DNA of 64,000 nucleotides from Psychrobacter sp. NG25 (lineage in GTDB: Bacteria > Pseudomonadota > Gammaproteobacteria > Pseudomonadales > Moraxellaceae): NCBI RefSeq assembly GCF_015234355.1, contig NZ_JADGMV010000002.1:372001-436000 (forward strand), in the 5' to 3' direction. A program made the translations under genes and the position numbers. The notes under the pieces are model-generated. The model saw nothing but the letters and a program-made list of their open reading frames with translations, did not search any database and was not told where the DNA came from. Positions 18,838 through 28,884 of the stretch are shown piece after piece (positions within the stretch are counted from its first letter, which is position 1; every line of letters starts with the position of its first letter).

Positions 18838-19242
18838 AACAAACCTCTTAGCTTTATGGATAGTACAACAGAGAACAATGAAATCCTGACTATGATAACA
18901 ATTATTTATAACAGCAGTACTTTTGATTACGCATTTTTGTAGCTATCTATGTCAATGACTACCCACACCACTTCTCATCAATTTAGCTCAAATCTTTCAT
19001 AAACATCAGCGTATTTAAAAGCCGAAAAAACTGTAAAATGAATCATTAGCAACTAACCATGAAAGTTATTCATGTTAGCGTGAAGAAACATTAGGTTAAA
19101 GTAGTTTATAAAGTAGTGATTTTTATAGATAATGAGCATAGTTTTGCTAACTTATTGCTTTTTGTAATTTTTAACCATATTAGCGTCAAAATGGTTATTT
19201 TTTATTTCTGTACTCCTTAATATGATTACTCTGGAATTGACT
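18838..19242. other. Intergenic region between the MscS channel and the BtuB-like receptor
   Basis: AT-rich divergent spacer with no gene. It holds the near-palindrome at 19053-19078 and a second short inverted repeat AACCAT/ATGGTT near 19171-19195. No cobalamin riboswitch box was found. Confidence 0.6.
19053..19078. promoter_or_regulatory. Near-palindrome, possible operator for the TonB-dependent receptor
   Basis: CTAACCATGAA, 5-base spacer, TTCATGTTAG: arms match except for one extra C. It lies about 165 bp before the receptor start in the divergent region. The regulator is unknown. Confidence 0.35.
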
Positions 19243-21171
19243 ATGTTTTTACCACGTTCATCTTCGACTGCCTATCTTCGCTTATGCATTTTGAGCGCAC
19301 TTGGCGTATTTTCTCTAAATGCAACAGCAGCGACTGACGTAAGCAACAACGAACTACCAGAAGTTGAGCTCGATGAAATTGTGGTGACAGCTACTCGTAC
19401 ACAGACTAAGACCAGTAACATCATTGCTCAGACACGAGTTATTGATAGCGAAGAATTGCAGCGTTATCAGGGTCAAACAGTGATTGATGTACTAAAAAAT
19501 CAATCTGGTATGAATATTGCTCAAAGTGGCGGCACAGGAACAGTCAGTAACTTTTATATGCGTGGCTATGATAGTAAGCAGGTGCTTGTAATCATTGACG
19601 GTATTCGCTACAGCTCTATTTCTACAGGCGCGCCTGCGCTAAATCTATTATCTGCCGATCAAATCGACCGTATAGAAATTCTATATGGCGCATCAGGTTC
19701 TAGTATTTACGGTTCTGATGCAATGGGCGGTGTCATTCAAATATTTACTAAAGGCAATAACGTAAAACAATCTAACGTTTCAACGACCGTTGGTTATGGT
19801 AGCAATAATCATTATCAAGTAGGTATAACAGGTCAGCTTAAAAATGAGACTTCTTCATTGAGTTTAGGTGTCAGCCGCAACGAAACAGACGGTTTTAACG
19901 CCATTGCTAGTCCTAGTTCTTATGATTACAATTCTGATGATGATGGTTTTAAATCTACCAATGCCAGTCTAGCATTACAACATAAGATCTCAGACTCTCT
20001 AAGTGCTGGAATCAGTGCGTTATATTCTGACTCTACAACAGATATTGATTCTGCAGGCAATGTTTTTCCAAATGCTTATTCAGATCAAAAAAATGGCAGC
20101 GCCAACGTTTTTATTCAGCATCAAACACCATTAGCTGTCACTAAATTTAGCTATGGTCAAAGTGTCGATAAATCCACTACTCATGATGCTAACTCTATAA
20201 ATTATCAAGATGGCAATCAATTTGATACCATTCAACAGCAGGCACGTTCAGAAACAAGTATTAATGCACAACCTGGCACCGTTATCATTGGCGCAGAATG
20301 GTTATCACAGAAATTAGATGCATCTGATGTTTTAGATTTTTCAGGTTATCCTGCCCCTGCCGCTCAAACTGCTTATGATCCTGAAGATAGAACTGTTAAA
20401 AGTGGTTTCGTTGGCTATCAATTATCAGAAGATAGTTATGATCTACAAGCCAATTATCGTGTCGATGACAATTCACAATATGGCAATGAGAACACATATA
20501 ACATAGGTGCCGCTATACGTCCATTAGATGGCGTGCGTATCGGTGCAAGCTATGCGACAGGCTTTCGCGCGCCCACCTTCAACGATTTATACTACCCTGG
20601 TTACAGCAACCCAGACTTAAAGCCTGAGACCAGTAAAAATACGGAAGTGTTTGTAGAGTACAATAAAGGCAATCAAATTTCCCGTCTGACTGGCTATCAT
20701 ACTGACGTTGATGACTTGATTGGTGGTAATACCAATACGAGCGAGGCACAAATCAAAGGCTTAAGTTTGACTTCAGACTGGAGCGTTAGTTCGTTTGTAT
20801 TTGGTTTGGGTTATGACTATCTAGAAGCTAAAGACAAAACCACCAATAGTGCTAACTATAATAACGACCTTGTATATCGCCCTCAAAATAGCAGTTTGAT
20901 TTATCTTGGTTATCAGCAACCTGCTTTTGATGTGCGTTTAGAAGCTAAATATACTGATGAAAGATTCTCTGATGCTGCGAATACTACCAAGTTGGATGAT
21001 TACACTTTACTAAACTTAAGCGGCGTTATCTATCTGACGACCAATCTTCGTGCTAACTTACGCGTTGACAATATCACTGATGAAGATTACACACTATCTA
21101 ATCAATTCGGTACAGAATACGCTACTGAGGGCACTAGCTATTTCGGCTCTTTAACCTATGACTGGTACTAA
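19243..21171 (+). CDS. TonB-dependent outer-membrane receptor, BtuB-like
   Basis: Outer-membrane beta-barrel that takes up a ligand using TonB energy. The signal peptide ends at NATAA. The TonB box is DEIVVTATRTQ, the plug reads VIDVLKNQSGMNIAQSGGTG, FYMRGYDSKQVLVIIDG and YGASGSSIYGSDAMGGVIQI. The barrel ends with an aromatic residue (SLTYDWY). These plug motifs resemble E. coli BtuB closely, so cobalamin is the best guess, but siderophore receptors share the fold. An in-frame ATG lies at 19222; the ATG at 19243, preceded by GGAA, gives a normal signal peptide. A terminator follows. Confidence 0.85.
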   Translation: MFLPRSSSTAYLRLCILSALGVFSLNATAATDVSNNELPEVELDEIVVTATRTQTKTSNIIAQTRVIDSEELQRYQGQTVIDVLKNQSGMNIAQSGGTGTVSNFYMRGYDSKQVLVIIDGIRYSSISTGAPALNLLSADQIDRIEILYGASGSSIYGSDAMGGVIQIFTKGNNVKQSNVSTTVGYGSNNHYQVGITGQLKNETSSLSLGVSRNETDGFNAIASPSSYDYNSDDDGFKSTNASLALQHKISDSLSAGISALYSDSTTDIDSAGNVFPNAYSDQKNGSANVFIQHQTPLAVTKFSYGQSVDKSTTHDANSINYQDGNQFDTIQQQARSETSINAQPGTVIIGAEWLSQKLDASDVLDFSGYPAPAAQTAYDPEDRTVKSGFVGYQLSEDSYDLQANYRVDDNSQYGNENTYNIGAAIRPLDGVRIGASYATGFRAPTFNDLYYPGYSNPDLKPETSKNTEVFVEYNKGNQISRLTGYHTDVDDLIGGNTNTSEAQIKGLSLTSDWSVSSFVFGLGYDYLEAKDKTTNSANYNNDLVYRPQNSSLIYLGYQQPAFDVRLEAKYTDERFSDAANTTKLDDYTLLNLSGVIYLTTNLRANLRVDNITDEDYTLSNQFGTEYATEGTSYFGSLTYDWY

Positions 21172-21211
21172 ACTGGTCGGAAATTGAGATAGTATTTATT
21201 GCAAGCAATAG

Positions 21212-21239
21212 AAAGGTCATCAATCGATGGCCTTTTTTT
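21212..21239 (+). terminator. Rho-independent terminator of the receptor gene
   Basis: Stem AAAGGTCATC / GATGGCCTTT with loop AATC, then seven T. Confidence 0.85.
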
Positions 21240-21337
21240 ATGGCCATAAAATTTGAAACCAAACATAACACTGCTGTCTATTATTTCTATTAGCCAGTAG
21301 GTGACATTTTATCTGTCATCTATTACAATGACACCCT

Positions 21338-21416
21338 CCGAGAGGTGTTGCGCCATGACCAAGAATATTGCATTGAAAGCTAAAATCATGCAAATCATAG
21401 GTTATGTTAGGCTCGG
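21338..21416 (+). promoter_or_regulatory. SAH (S-adenosylhomocysteine) riboswitch upstream of ahcY
   Basis: About 80 nt, 100 bp before ahcY. P1 pairs CCGAG (21338-21342) with CTCGG (21412-21416). The conserved core AGGTGTTGCG follows the 5' strand and AGGCTCGG closes the element, both as in the SAH riboswitch class. P2 pairs CATGACC (21354-21360) with GGTTATG (21400-21406), extended by TTGCAT / ATGCAA (21368-21373 / 21388-21393). In known members SAH binding turns on the gene that destroys SAH. A hairpin GAGTGTCC / GGTCACTC (21426-21449) just after may be part of the expression platform. Confidence 0.78.
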
Positions 21417-21517
21417 TTAACTGTCGAGTGTCCTATTTTTGGTCACTCACAGCGCAAACAACGGCACCTGCGTTTTTATTCTTTTTATCATAAATTAACC
21501 ACTGATAGGAGCATATT

Positions 21518-22942
21518 ATGGACGCAGTGTCTAACACCCCATCTGCCCATACGATCGACCCCTCTTTCACTGACTATAAAGTCGCTGACATCAGCCTTGC
21601 TGATTACGGCCGCCGTGAAATCACCCTTGCCGAAGCCGAAATGCCTGCCCTAATGGGTTTGCGTCGTCGCTACGAAGCCGATCAGCCACTTAAAGGCGCT
21701 AAAATCGCTGGCTGTATCCACATGACCATCCAAACTGCCGTTCTTATCGAGACATTAGTCGCGCTAGGTGCTGAAGTACGTTGGACCTCATGCAACATCT
21801 TCTCAACTCAAGACCATGCTGCTGCTGCGATTGCTGCTGCTGGCATCTCTGTTTATGCTTGGAAAGGCGAAACAGAAGAAGAGTACGAGTGGTGCTTACG
21901 TCAGCAAGTTCACGTTGGCGGCGAAGCGTCAGGCCAACTTTGGGATGCCAACCTAATTTTGGATGACGGCGGTGATTTAACGGCTTTGATTCATAATGAT
22001 TATGCTGAGCTTCTTGATAGCATTCATGGTATCTCAGAAGAGACTACTACTGGTGTACATCGTCTGGTTGAGATGCTTGCCAAAGGTACACTTAAAGTAC
22101 CAGCAATCAACGTCAATGACGCCGTTACTAAATCTAAAAACGACAACAAGTACGGCTGCCGCCATAGCTTAAATGATGCTATCAAACGTGCAACTGACAT
22201 GTTCCTTGCTGGTCGCCGCGCTTTGGTTATCGGTTATGGCGATGTGGGCAAAGGCTCTACGCAAAGCTTACGTCAAGAAGGCATGATCGTACGTGTATCA
22301 GAAGTCGATCCTATCTGTGCCATGCAGGCATGTATGGACGGCTTTGAAGTATTATCGCCTTACATTAACGGTGATAACACTGGCGGCGCAGAAAACATCA
22401 ATACGCGTCTGCTAGAAGATACCGACATGATCGTTACTACTACTGGTAACTACCATGTTTGTGATCGTCATATGCTAGCTGCACTAAAGCCTGGTGCAGT
22501 CGTTTGCAACATCGGTCACTTTGATACCGAAATTGACACCCAATTCATGCGTGACAACTGGCGCTGGGTTGAGATCAAGCCACAAGTACATCAAATCTTC
22601 CGCTCAGACGACGAGAACGATTATTTGATATTGCTTGCTGAAGGTCGTCTAGTGAACCTAGGTAATGCGACTGGTCACCCATCACGCGTGATGGACGGCT
22701 CATTTGCCAACCAAGTATTGGCTCAAATGTATTTGTTCGAAGAAAAATTCGCTGAACTACCAGCAGACAAGCGTACTGATAACTTATACGTAAAAGTATT
22801 GCCTAAGAAGTTAGACGAAGAAGTAGCCGCTGCGATGGTTGCAGGCTTTAACGGTACTTTAACCAAGCTGACTGAAAAGCAAGCTGAATACTTAGGTGTA
22901 TCAGTCGAAGGCCCATTCAAGCCTGACGCTTATAAATACTAA
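21518..22942 (+). CDS. ahcY: Adenosylhomocysteinase
   Basis: NAD-dependent hydrolysis of S-adenosylhomocysteine to adenosine and homocysteine, completing the methyl cycle. 474 residues, the length of the form with an extra insertion. Motifs: [17 protein letters not shown], the [17 protein letters not shown] segment, the NAD-binding [11 protein letters not shown], and the C-terminal KPDAYKY. AGGAG is 6 bases before the ATG. It sits behind an SAH riboswitch and is followed 13 bp later by metF, so homocysteine release and remethylation are linked in one unit. Confidence 0.98.
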   Translation: MDAVSNTPSAHTIDPSFTDYKVADISLADYGRREITLAEAEMPALMGLRRRYEADQPLKGAKIAGCIHMTIQTAVLIETLVALGAEVRWTSCNIFSTQDHAAAAIAAAGISVYAWKGETEEEYEWCLRQQVHVGGEASGQLWDANLILDDGGDLTALIHNDYAELLDSIHGISEETTTGVHRLVEMLAKGTLKVPAINVNDAVTKSKNDNKYGCRHSLNDAIKRATDMFLAGRRALVIGYGDVGKGSTQSLRQEGMIVRVSEVDPICAMQACMDGFEVLSPYINGDNTGGAENINTRLLEDTDMIVTTTGNYHVCDRHMLAALKPGAVVCNIGHFDTEIDTQFMRDNWRWVEIKPQVHQIFRSDDENDYLILLAEGRLVNLGNATGHPSRVMDGSFANQVLAQMYLFEEKFAELPADKRTDNLYVKVLPKKLDEEVAAAMVAGFNGTLTKLTEKQAEYLGVSVEGPFKPDAYKY

Positions 22943-22955
22943 AAGGAGCCAGACT

Positions 22956-23804
22956 GTGAGTAAGCCTGCGTTCTCTTTTGAGTTCTTCCCTGCAAAAACT
23001 GAGCAGGGACACGAAAAGCTACTGAGTACTTATGATGAGCTAAACAAGCTGTCACCGAGTTATTTTTCGGTGACTTATGGCGCTGGTGGTTCCACCCGTA
23101 GTCGAACCTTGGATATTGTGCAAGCATTATGCACACGTGGTGATACTGGTGTTGCTCCGCATATGTCCTGTATTGGCGATGATAAAAGCGAAATCGCTGA
23201 ACTATTGACGCATTACAAAAGTTTAGGCATCAATCGTATTGTCGCGCTTCGTGGTGACTTACCATCAGGTCAAGTTGGTATGGGTGAGCTGCCGTTTGCG
23301 TTAGACTTGGTCAAGTTTATCCGCGAACACTCAGGTGATCACTTTCGTATCGAAGTAGCCGCTTATCCGGAGATGCATCCACAAGCCCGTAGCTTCGATT
23401 CTGATATCGACAACTTGGTCAATAAGTTTCAAGCGGGTGCGGATGCAGCGATTACCCAGTTCTTCTACAATGCTGATAGCTATCTATACTTGCGCGACAC
23501 CTTAGAAAAGCGCGGTGTTGATACGGTTGCTAAGCCGTTGGTCGCTGGCATCATGCCAATTACTAATTCTAGCAATTTGATGCGTTTTGCTGATAGCTGT
23601 GGCGCTGACATTCCACGTTATGTACGTAAGCAATTGGCAGATTTTGGCGATGACCGCAAGGCCATCCGTGAATTTGGCTTTGATGTGGTGTATCGTTTAT
23701 GTGAGCGTCTCATTAGCGAAGGTGTACCTGCCATGCATTTTTATAGCATGAACAAGGTTGAGCCTAATAAACGCTTAGTCGAGGCCTTAGGTTTGACTGC
23801 TTAA
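22956..23804 (+). CDS. metF: 5,10-methylenetetrahydrofolate reductase
   Basis: FAD enzyme making 5-methyl-THF for methionine synthesis. 282 residues from a GTG at 22956, with AAGGAG 8 bases upstream; the open frame extends back into ahcY but the extra residues do not match the family. Motifs: SFEFFPAKTEQG, YGAGGSTR, NRIVALRGDLP, AAYPEMHP and DAAITQFFYN. The gap to ahcY is only 13 bp, and a strong terminator follows, so ahcY-metF is a two-gene operon under the SAH riboswitch. Confidence 0.97.
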   Translation: MSKPAFSFEFFPAKTEQGHEKLLSTYDELNKLSPSYFSVTYGAGGSTRSRTLDIVQALCTRGDTGVAPHMSCIGDDKSEIAELLTHYKSLGINRIVALRGDLPSGQVGMGELPFALDLVKFIREHSGDHFRIEVAAYPEMHPQARSFDSDIDNLVNKFQAGADAAITQFFYNADSYLYLRDTLEKRGVDTVAKPLVAGIMPITNSSNLMRFADSCGADIPRYVRKQLADFGDDRKAIREFGFDVVYRLCERLISEGVPAMHFYSMNKVEPNKRLVEALGLTA

Positions 23805-23831
23805 ACGACCATCAGATCCCTTATTTAATGA

Positions 23832-23862
23832 CTGGCATTCTTCGGAGTGCCAGTTTTTTTTT
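23832..23862 (+). terminator. Rho-independent terminator of ahcY-metF
   Basis: Stem CTGGCA-TC / GA-TGCCAG with a TTCG tetraloop and nine T. Confidence 0.9.
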
Positions 23863-24076
23863 GTCAAAATTCTAATAAACAACCATCTATAGCTGTCATA
23901 ATACAGCTTATCTTATTTAACTTTTAAAAATTTCTTTACTGTGTAATACTGCTATTTTATAACAATCGCTTTTATTAAGAAAAATTCTCATAAAAGAAAT
24001 GTCTTTAATTGTCTCAAGTGATATTCTATTGAACTAATAATAAGTACGACCAATCAAATAATAGGAATAAGAATAC

Positions 24077-24937
24077 GTGCGACGTTTTTTTTATAGTAGT
24101 GACAGTAATTATGATCATAGCTTACTCTCAACTCAACTGGCTACCTTACCGTTAGGTAGTGATATTGAATTGCCAGACAGTATTGTTCATCACTGGTGCC
24201 GTGTGCTACGCGCAAACATTGGCGATCAAGGTGTTTTATTCGATGGGTTTGGCGGTGAATATCAGGTAGCGCTACAAACCATTAGTAAAAAGCATGCCAC
24301 TGTGACTTTATTGGCTCATATAAATGATGATCGTACTGCCCCATTTATCAGTAAAATTGGTTTGGTGATGAGTCGCGGTGAGCGCATGGATTATGCGATT
24401 CAAAAGTCAACCGAGCTGGGTGTAACGGCTATTCAATTATTAAGTAGCCATCATGGTGAGGTCAACCTAAAACCTGCGCAAGTGGAGAAAAAACTGGCAC
24501 ATTGGCAGCAAGTGGCCATTGCGGCCTGCGAGCAATGCGGCCTCAATCGTCCACCGCTCATTCTCGCACCAGTCTCTATCAATGACTGGTTACTTAAGGT
24601 AGCAGATAACAACCAAGAAATGGCCATCAGCCCTATAGTCACTGCACTCAGTCAAGATACTTACTATCAACGGCTACAGCAGCCAGCTGACTTGCGTATG
24701 CAGTTGAGTGTACCAGCATTAGGACAGCCTGCAATGCCGGAGTTGTTGACAGTCACGCTAAAGCAGTCAGCACCTTATATCGAGCTATTGATTGGCCCTG
24801 AGGGCGGGCTCAGCGACTATGAATGCCTGAAAGCAGCAGAGGTAGGTTTCCATCCTTGGCAAATTGGCACGAGAGTGTTACGTACCGAAACCGCACCAGT
24901 CGTTGCATTAGCGACCTTACATGCTTTAAGTCATTAG
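24077..24937 (+). CDS. rsmE: 16S rRNA m3U1498 methyltransferase
   Basis: SPOUT-class enzyme methylating U1498 in the decoding region of 16S rRNA. 286 residues, slightly longer than E. coli RsmE (243) owing to an insertion around residues 175-225 (TYYQRLQQPADLRMQ). Motifs: HHWCRVLRANIGDQG, KSTELGVTAIQLL, and the knot IELLIGPEGGLSDYE with LGTR-like IGTRVLRTETAPVVAL. It starts at GTG, with AGGA 10 bases upstream. It is followed 62 bp later by the GGDEF/EAL gene and may share a transcript with it. Confidence 0.93.
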   Translation: MRRFFYSSDSNYDHSLLSTQLATLPLGSDIELPDSIVHHWCRVLRANIGDQGVLFDGFGGEYQVALQTISKKHATVTLLAHINDDRTAPFISKIGLVMSRGERMDYAIQKSTELGVTAIQLLSSHHGEVNLKPAQVEKKLAHWQQVAIAACEQCGLNRPPLILAPVSINDWLLKVADNNQEMAISPIVTALSQDTYYQRLQQPADLRMQLSVPALGQPAMPELLTVTLKQSAPYIELLIGPEGGLSDYECLKAAEVGFHPWQIGTRVLRTETAPVVALATLHALSH

Positions 24938-24999
24938 TTATCAAAATACCATGTATCTAACCTTATTTATTCTTCAACTTTGACGTTGTGAGTCCAATT

Positions 25000-26703
25000 A
25001 TGACTAATGCCGCCGCCATGCCAATCGCAGACAAGCAGCAGTTGCTAGCGCAGTTATGCGAACAACTTGATGACTCAATATTCATCTTAGATGCCAATTT
25101 GCGCTATTTATCGGTCAATGCTTGTTACGAGATGACTATTGGTTACACCGAGTCATTTTTACTTGGTCGACCCCTAGGTATCTACGCGGCAGAATTTTTA
25201 TCAAAAGAAGAAAGAGATATTTTAGCGGATATCACTAGCCACCTAGATACTAATGGTTTTTATACAAATGACTTTTCGATGGCCAATCGCTATGGCGAAA
25301 TCGTTGATTGTCATATTACTTATCGCAAACTCTATATCGAACAGACTGTTTACTATGTCGGTATGCTGCGTGATACCTCTTCTGCCATCAAAGACAAAAA
25401 ACAATTGGTACATTTGCTCAATTACGACCAGGTGACAGGCCTGCCAAACCGTAAAGTATTTTTGAGTCAAGTCAGTGACTTACTATTAGACAGCTACCAA
25501 GAAGTCGTTATTGTACGTTTAAATATCGACCGTTATCGTAGCCTTGCAAGCTTACTCGGTCCTGATGGCATAAACGCTTTGATTAACAATTTTGTCAAAC
25601 GCGTCAAAAAGCTCAAACTCGATAACTTGCATTGTTTTTCCCATTTTGGTGGTGATGATTTTGCCTTATTATTCGAATGCCCTGATGCTAATACAATTCG
25701 GCACCAGCTAGACAGCTTAATGCAAATGTGTGAACGTCCTTTTTCTCCAGACAAATCAGAGGCAAAGATATATTGTCATGTATCCATTGGTGTTAGTTAC
25801 TTTCCTAAAGATGGTGAAGGATTAACAGGACTACTGACCAACGCCGAAAAAGCGCTGCATTATGTCAAGAGTCAAGGTGGTGACGATATTTGTTGGTATG
25901 ACACCGCTATTGATGAGGCCACCACTGATAGTTGGCAGTTAGAGGCTGAACTCAGAGCCGCTGCCTCTGAAGGTCAATTTATTCCTTATTATCAGCCAAA
26001 ATTTGAATTAGCAACGGGCACTATCACTGGCTTTGAAGCCCTAGTACGCTGGCAACATCCGACTCGTGGACTGTTAAGCCCAGTACACTTTATCGATGCC
26101 ATTATCACCCATAAGCTATCATTTGAGCTATTCTCACAAATGGCTATCCAAATTGCCAAGCAGCTGTCGGTTTGGCAAAAGCGAGGCTTTCTTCAACATA
26201 TCTGTATCAATGCTGACGCCGCGGAATTTAGCCATCCTAATTTTTCTGAGATGGTAAGCAGCCTCCTTACACAGCACGATATTTCTGCTCATCAGTTACA
26301 TATTGAAGTGACTGAATCTTCTCTCATTCAGCGCCATAGTAACGTTAAAAAACAACTGGAGTTACTCAAAGAGTTGGGGATCTGTCTGGCCCTAGATGAC
26401 TTTGGCACCGGTTATGCCTCGTTAAGTTACTTACAAGAGTATCCGTTTGATTTTATTAAAATCGACAAAAGCTTTATCTCTAATATCGAAAAAAATCCTA
26501 CCCAACATGCGATTGTCAAGGCTATCTTAGATTTGGGCAATGCCCTTAATATGCAGGTTATCGCTGAAGGTATCGAAACCGAGGAGCAGCGTGACGTGCT
26601 ATTTGCCATGGGATGCAAGCAAGGTCAAGGCTATTGGCTGAGCAGACCCGTGCCAGCTGAGGCTGCAACCAATATGTTGATTCAGCAGCACGGTATGACA
26701 TAA
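25000..26703 (+). CDS. PAS-GGDEF-EAL protein, probable cyclic-di-GMP phosphodiesterase
   Basis: 567 residues, apparently soluble (no membrane helix). A PAS domain covers ~15-135 (LDDSIFILDANLRYLSVN). The GGDEF domain (~140-305) has the degenerate signature FGGDDFALLF in place of GG(D/E)EF. The EAL domain (~315-560) looks complete: GFEALVRW, CINADA, IEVTESSLI, ALDDFGTGYASLSYL, KIDKSFI and AEGIETEEQ. It most likely degrades c-di-GMP, with the GGDEF part as a possible GTP sensor. Start: ATG at 25000, or GTG at 24988. Confidence 0.88.
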   Translation: MTNAAAMPIADKQQLLAQLCEQLDDSIFILDANLRYLSVNACYEMTIGYTESFLLGRPLGIYAAEFLSKEERDILADITSHLDTNGFYTNDFSMANRYGEIVDCHITYRKLYIEQTVYYVGMLRDTSSAIKDKKQLVHLLNYDQVTGLPNRKVFLSQVSDLLLDSYQEVVIVRLNIDRYRSLASLLGPDGINALINNFVKRVKKLKLDNLHCFSHFGGDDFALLFECPDANTIRHQLDSLMQMCERPFSPDKSEAKIYCHVSIGVSYFPKDGEGLTGLLTNAEKALHYVKSQGGDDICWYDTAIDEATTDSWQLEAELRAAASEGQFIPYYQPKFELATGTITGFEALVRWQHPTRGLLSPVHFIDAIITHKLSFELFSQMAIQIAKQLSVWQKRGFLQHICINADAAEFSHPNFSEMVSSLLTQHDISAHQLHIEVTESSLIQRHSNVKKQLELLKELGICLALDDFGTGYASLSYLQEYPFDFIKIDKSFISNIEKNPTQHAIVKAILDLGNALNMQVIAEGIETEEQRDVLFAMGCKQGQGYWLSRPVPAEAATNMLIQQHGMT

Positions 26704-27090
26704 CCCAAACTGATTGAAATTTTTTATCCAGTATAGCCAATACTTTCATGTGGTTATTCGCCTTCATCTTGAACGCCTAGCTTCGATTGCATAACGGATG
26801 CAAGGCAGGTTCATGACTTATCAGTCCTGTCACCAAACTTGTATAATCATCTGTGAAAGCCTATCTTTTATAGTGAATTTGTTAGGTCTTATTCAGCCTC
26901 AAGCCGACTCTAACAATCACCATTCTTTTCAATACGATTTTATGTAATCGATAACTTAGTCAATCTGTATTACAGCCTAGCATTTATTTGGGCTGTTCAG
27001 ATTAAAGTGATCAGGGCTTTTGTGCTATCTAATAGTGCAGCGACCTACTCTTGACGATTATTGATTATATTCCAAAAAGGACAGGAAGTT
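26704..27090. other. Intergenic region before the acyl-CoA dehydrogenase genes
   Basis: No gene. It contains an inverted repeat TTGCAT/ATGCAA (26787-26803) and a TATAAT at 26842-26847 without a clear -35. No known fatty-acid regulator site was recognised. Confidence 0.5.
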
Positions 27091-28884
27091 ATGCAATATA
27101 AAGCGCCCTTACGTGATATTCAATTCGTAATGCATGAGTTACTTGATAGCGAAAGCCACTATAAAACTTTACCTGCGTTTCAAGAGGCTGACCGTGAATT
27201 GATGGACAGCTTGTTCGAAATGGCTGCAAGCTTTGCTGAAAATGAGCTATCACCATTGAACCAAAGTGGTGATGCTGAAGGCTGTAAATTCGATAATGGT
27301 ACTGTCACTACACCGAAAGGCTTTAAAGAAGCTTATACAGCGTTTTGTGAGCTTGGCTTCCCTGCTTTGTCTGCTGAAGAAGAGTTCGGTGGTCAAAACA
27401 TGCCTTTTTCATTGTCTACGGTCATCAATGAGATGGTTGGTACAGCTAACTGGTCATTCTCTATGTACCCTGGCCTATCACATGGTGCTATTCAAACCAT
27501 CGAGCATCATGGTACTGACGCACAGAAACAAACCTATCTAGAAAAAATGATCAGCGGTGAATGGTCAGGTACGATGTGCCTTACTGAAGCACATGCTGGT
27601 TCTGATTTGGGTATCATCCGTACTAAAGCTGAGCCTAAAGAAGACGGTAGCTATAGTATTACTGGCCAAAAGATATTCATCTCTGCAGGCGAGCATGACC
27701 TAACCAGTAACATCATTCATATCGTATTGGCTCGCCTGCCAGGCGCGCCTGCTGGCACAAAAGGTATCTCATTGTTTATCGTTCCTAAAATGACGGTCAA
27801 CGAAGATGGTAGCATTGGCGAAGGCAATAATGTCGTTTGTGGTTCTATCGAGCACAAAATGGGTATCAAAGCCTCTGCGACTTGTGTTATGAATTTCGAT
27901 GGCGCAACAGGTTACTTGATTGGGCCGGAAAACCGTGGCCTACAGTGCATGTTCACCTTTATGAACGTCGCCCGTATTGGTACCGCTGTTCAAGGCCTAA
28001 CAGCTGCAGAATATGCATTCCAAGGTTCACTAACCTATGCAAAAGATCGTCTGGCAATGCGTTCACTATCAGGTACTAAAGCGCCAGAAAAAGTAGCTGA
28101 CCCTATCATTGTGCATCCAGCGGTTCGTAACATGCTATTGACCGAAAAAGCCTTTGCTGAAGGTGGCCGTGCATTGGTTTATTATCTCTCACATTTTGCT
28201 GATATCGTCGCAAAAGGCGAAGGCGAAGAGCTTAAATTTGCTGACCAAATGCTATCACTATTGACACCAATTGCTAAAGCGTTCTTGACCGAAACTGGTC
28301 TAGAAGCTGCTAACCACGGTATACAGGTTTATGGTGGTCACGGCTTTGTAAGCGAATGGGGTATGGAACAAAACGTCCGTGACACCCGTATTGCTTGCCT
28401 ATACGAAGGTACGACTGAGATCCAAGCACTTGATTTACTAGGTCGTAAAGTATTGGGTTCACAAGGCAAACTACTGGGCAACTTTGTTAACATCATTCAA
28501 CAGTTCTGTGAAGATAACAAAGAAAATGACGAGATGGGTCAATTTGTTCGCCCACTGGTCAAGCATCTAAAAGAATGGGGTGACCTAACGGCACGTATCG
28601 GCATGCAAGCAACTGAAAACCCAGATGCTGTCGGTGGCGCTGCTGTTGATTACATGTACTTCAGTGGTTATGTCACACTAGCTTACTTATGGGCTCGTAT
28701 GGCACTAGTCGCACAAACTGCTATTGCAGAAGGTACGAGTGAAGCCGCATTCTACGATGCTAAAGTAAAAACTGCACAATTCTACTTTGCTAAATTATTG
28801 CCACGTACCACTACTCACGTACAGCGCATCAGCACTGGTGTTGAGCCATACATGAGCATGGACGTCGATCAATTTGCTTTTTAA
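27091..28884 (+). CDS. Acyl-CoA dehydrogenase (paralogue 1)
   Basis: FAD flavoprotein for the first step of fatty-acid beta-oxidation, of the ~600-residue class with a C-terminal extension (also annotated as DmdC-like). 597 residues from ATG 27091, with GGAAG upstream; the frame reaches back to 27061 without family similarity. Motifs: MCLTEAHAGSDLG, GQKIFISAGEHD, KMGIKASATCVMNFD, the glutamate-bearing CLYEGTTEIQALDLLGRK, and VYGGHGFVSEWGMEQ. A closely similar gene follows 417 bp downstream with its own ribosome site; a terminator lies between them. Confidence 0.93.
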   Translation: MQYKAPLRDIQFVMHELLDSESHYKTLPAFQEADRELMDSLFEMAASFAENELSPLNQSGDAEGCKFDNGTVTTPKGFKEAYTAFCELGFPALSAEEEFGGQNMPFSLSTVINEMVGTANWSFSMYPGLSHGAIQTIEHHGTDAQKQTYLEKMISGEWSGTMCLTEAHAGSDLGIIRTKAEPKEDGSYSITGQKIFISAGEHDLTSNIIHIVLARLPGAPAGTKGISLFIVPKMTVNEDGSIGEGNNVVCGSIEHKMGIKASATCVMNFDGATGYLIGPENRGLQCMFTFMNVARIGTAVQGLTAAEYAFQGSLTYAKDRLAMRSLSGTKAPEKVADPIIVHPAVRNMLLTEKAFAEGGRALVYYLSHFADIVAKGEGEELKFADQMLSLLTPIAKAFLTETGLEAANHGIQVYGGHGFVSEWGMEQNVRDTRIACLYEGTTEIQALDLLGRKVLGSQGKLLGNFVNIIQQFCEDNKENDEMGQFVRPLVKHLKEWGDLTARIGMQATENPDAVGGAAVDYMYFSGYVTLAYLWARMALVAQTAIAEGTSEAAFYDAKVKTAQFYFAKLLPRTTTHVQRISTGVEPYMSMDVDQFAF

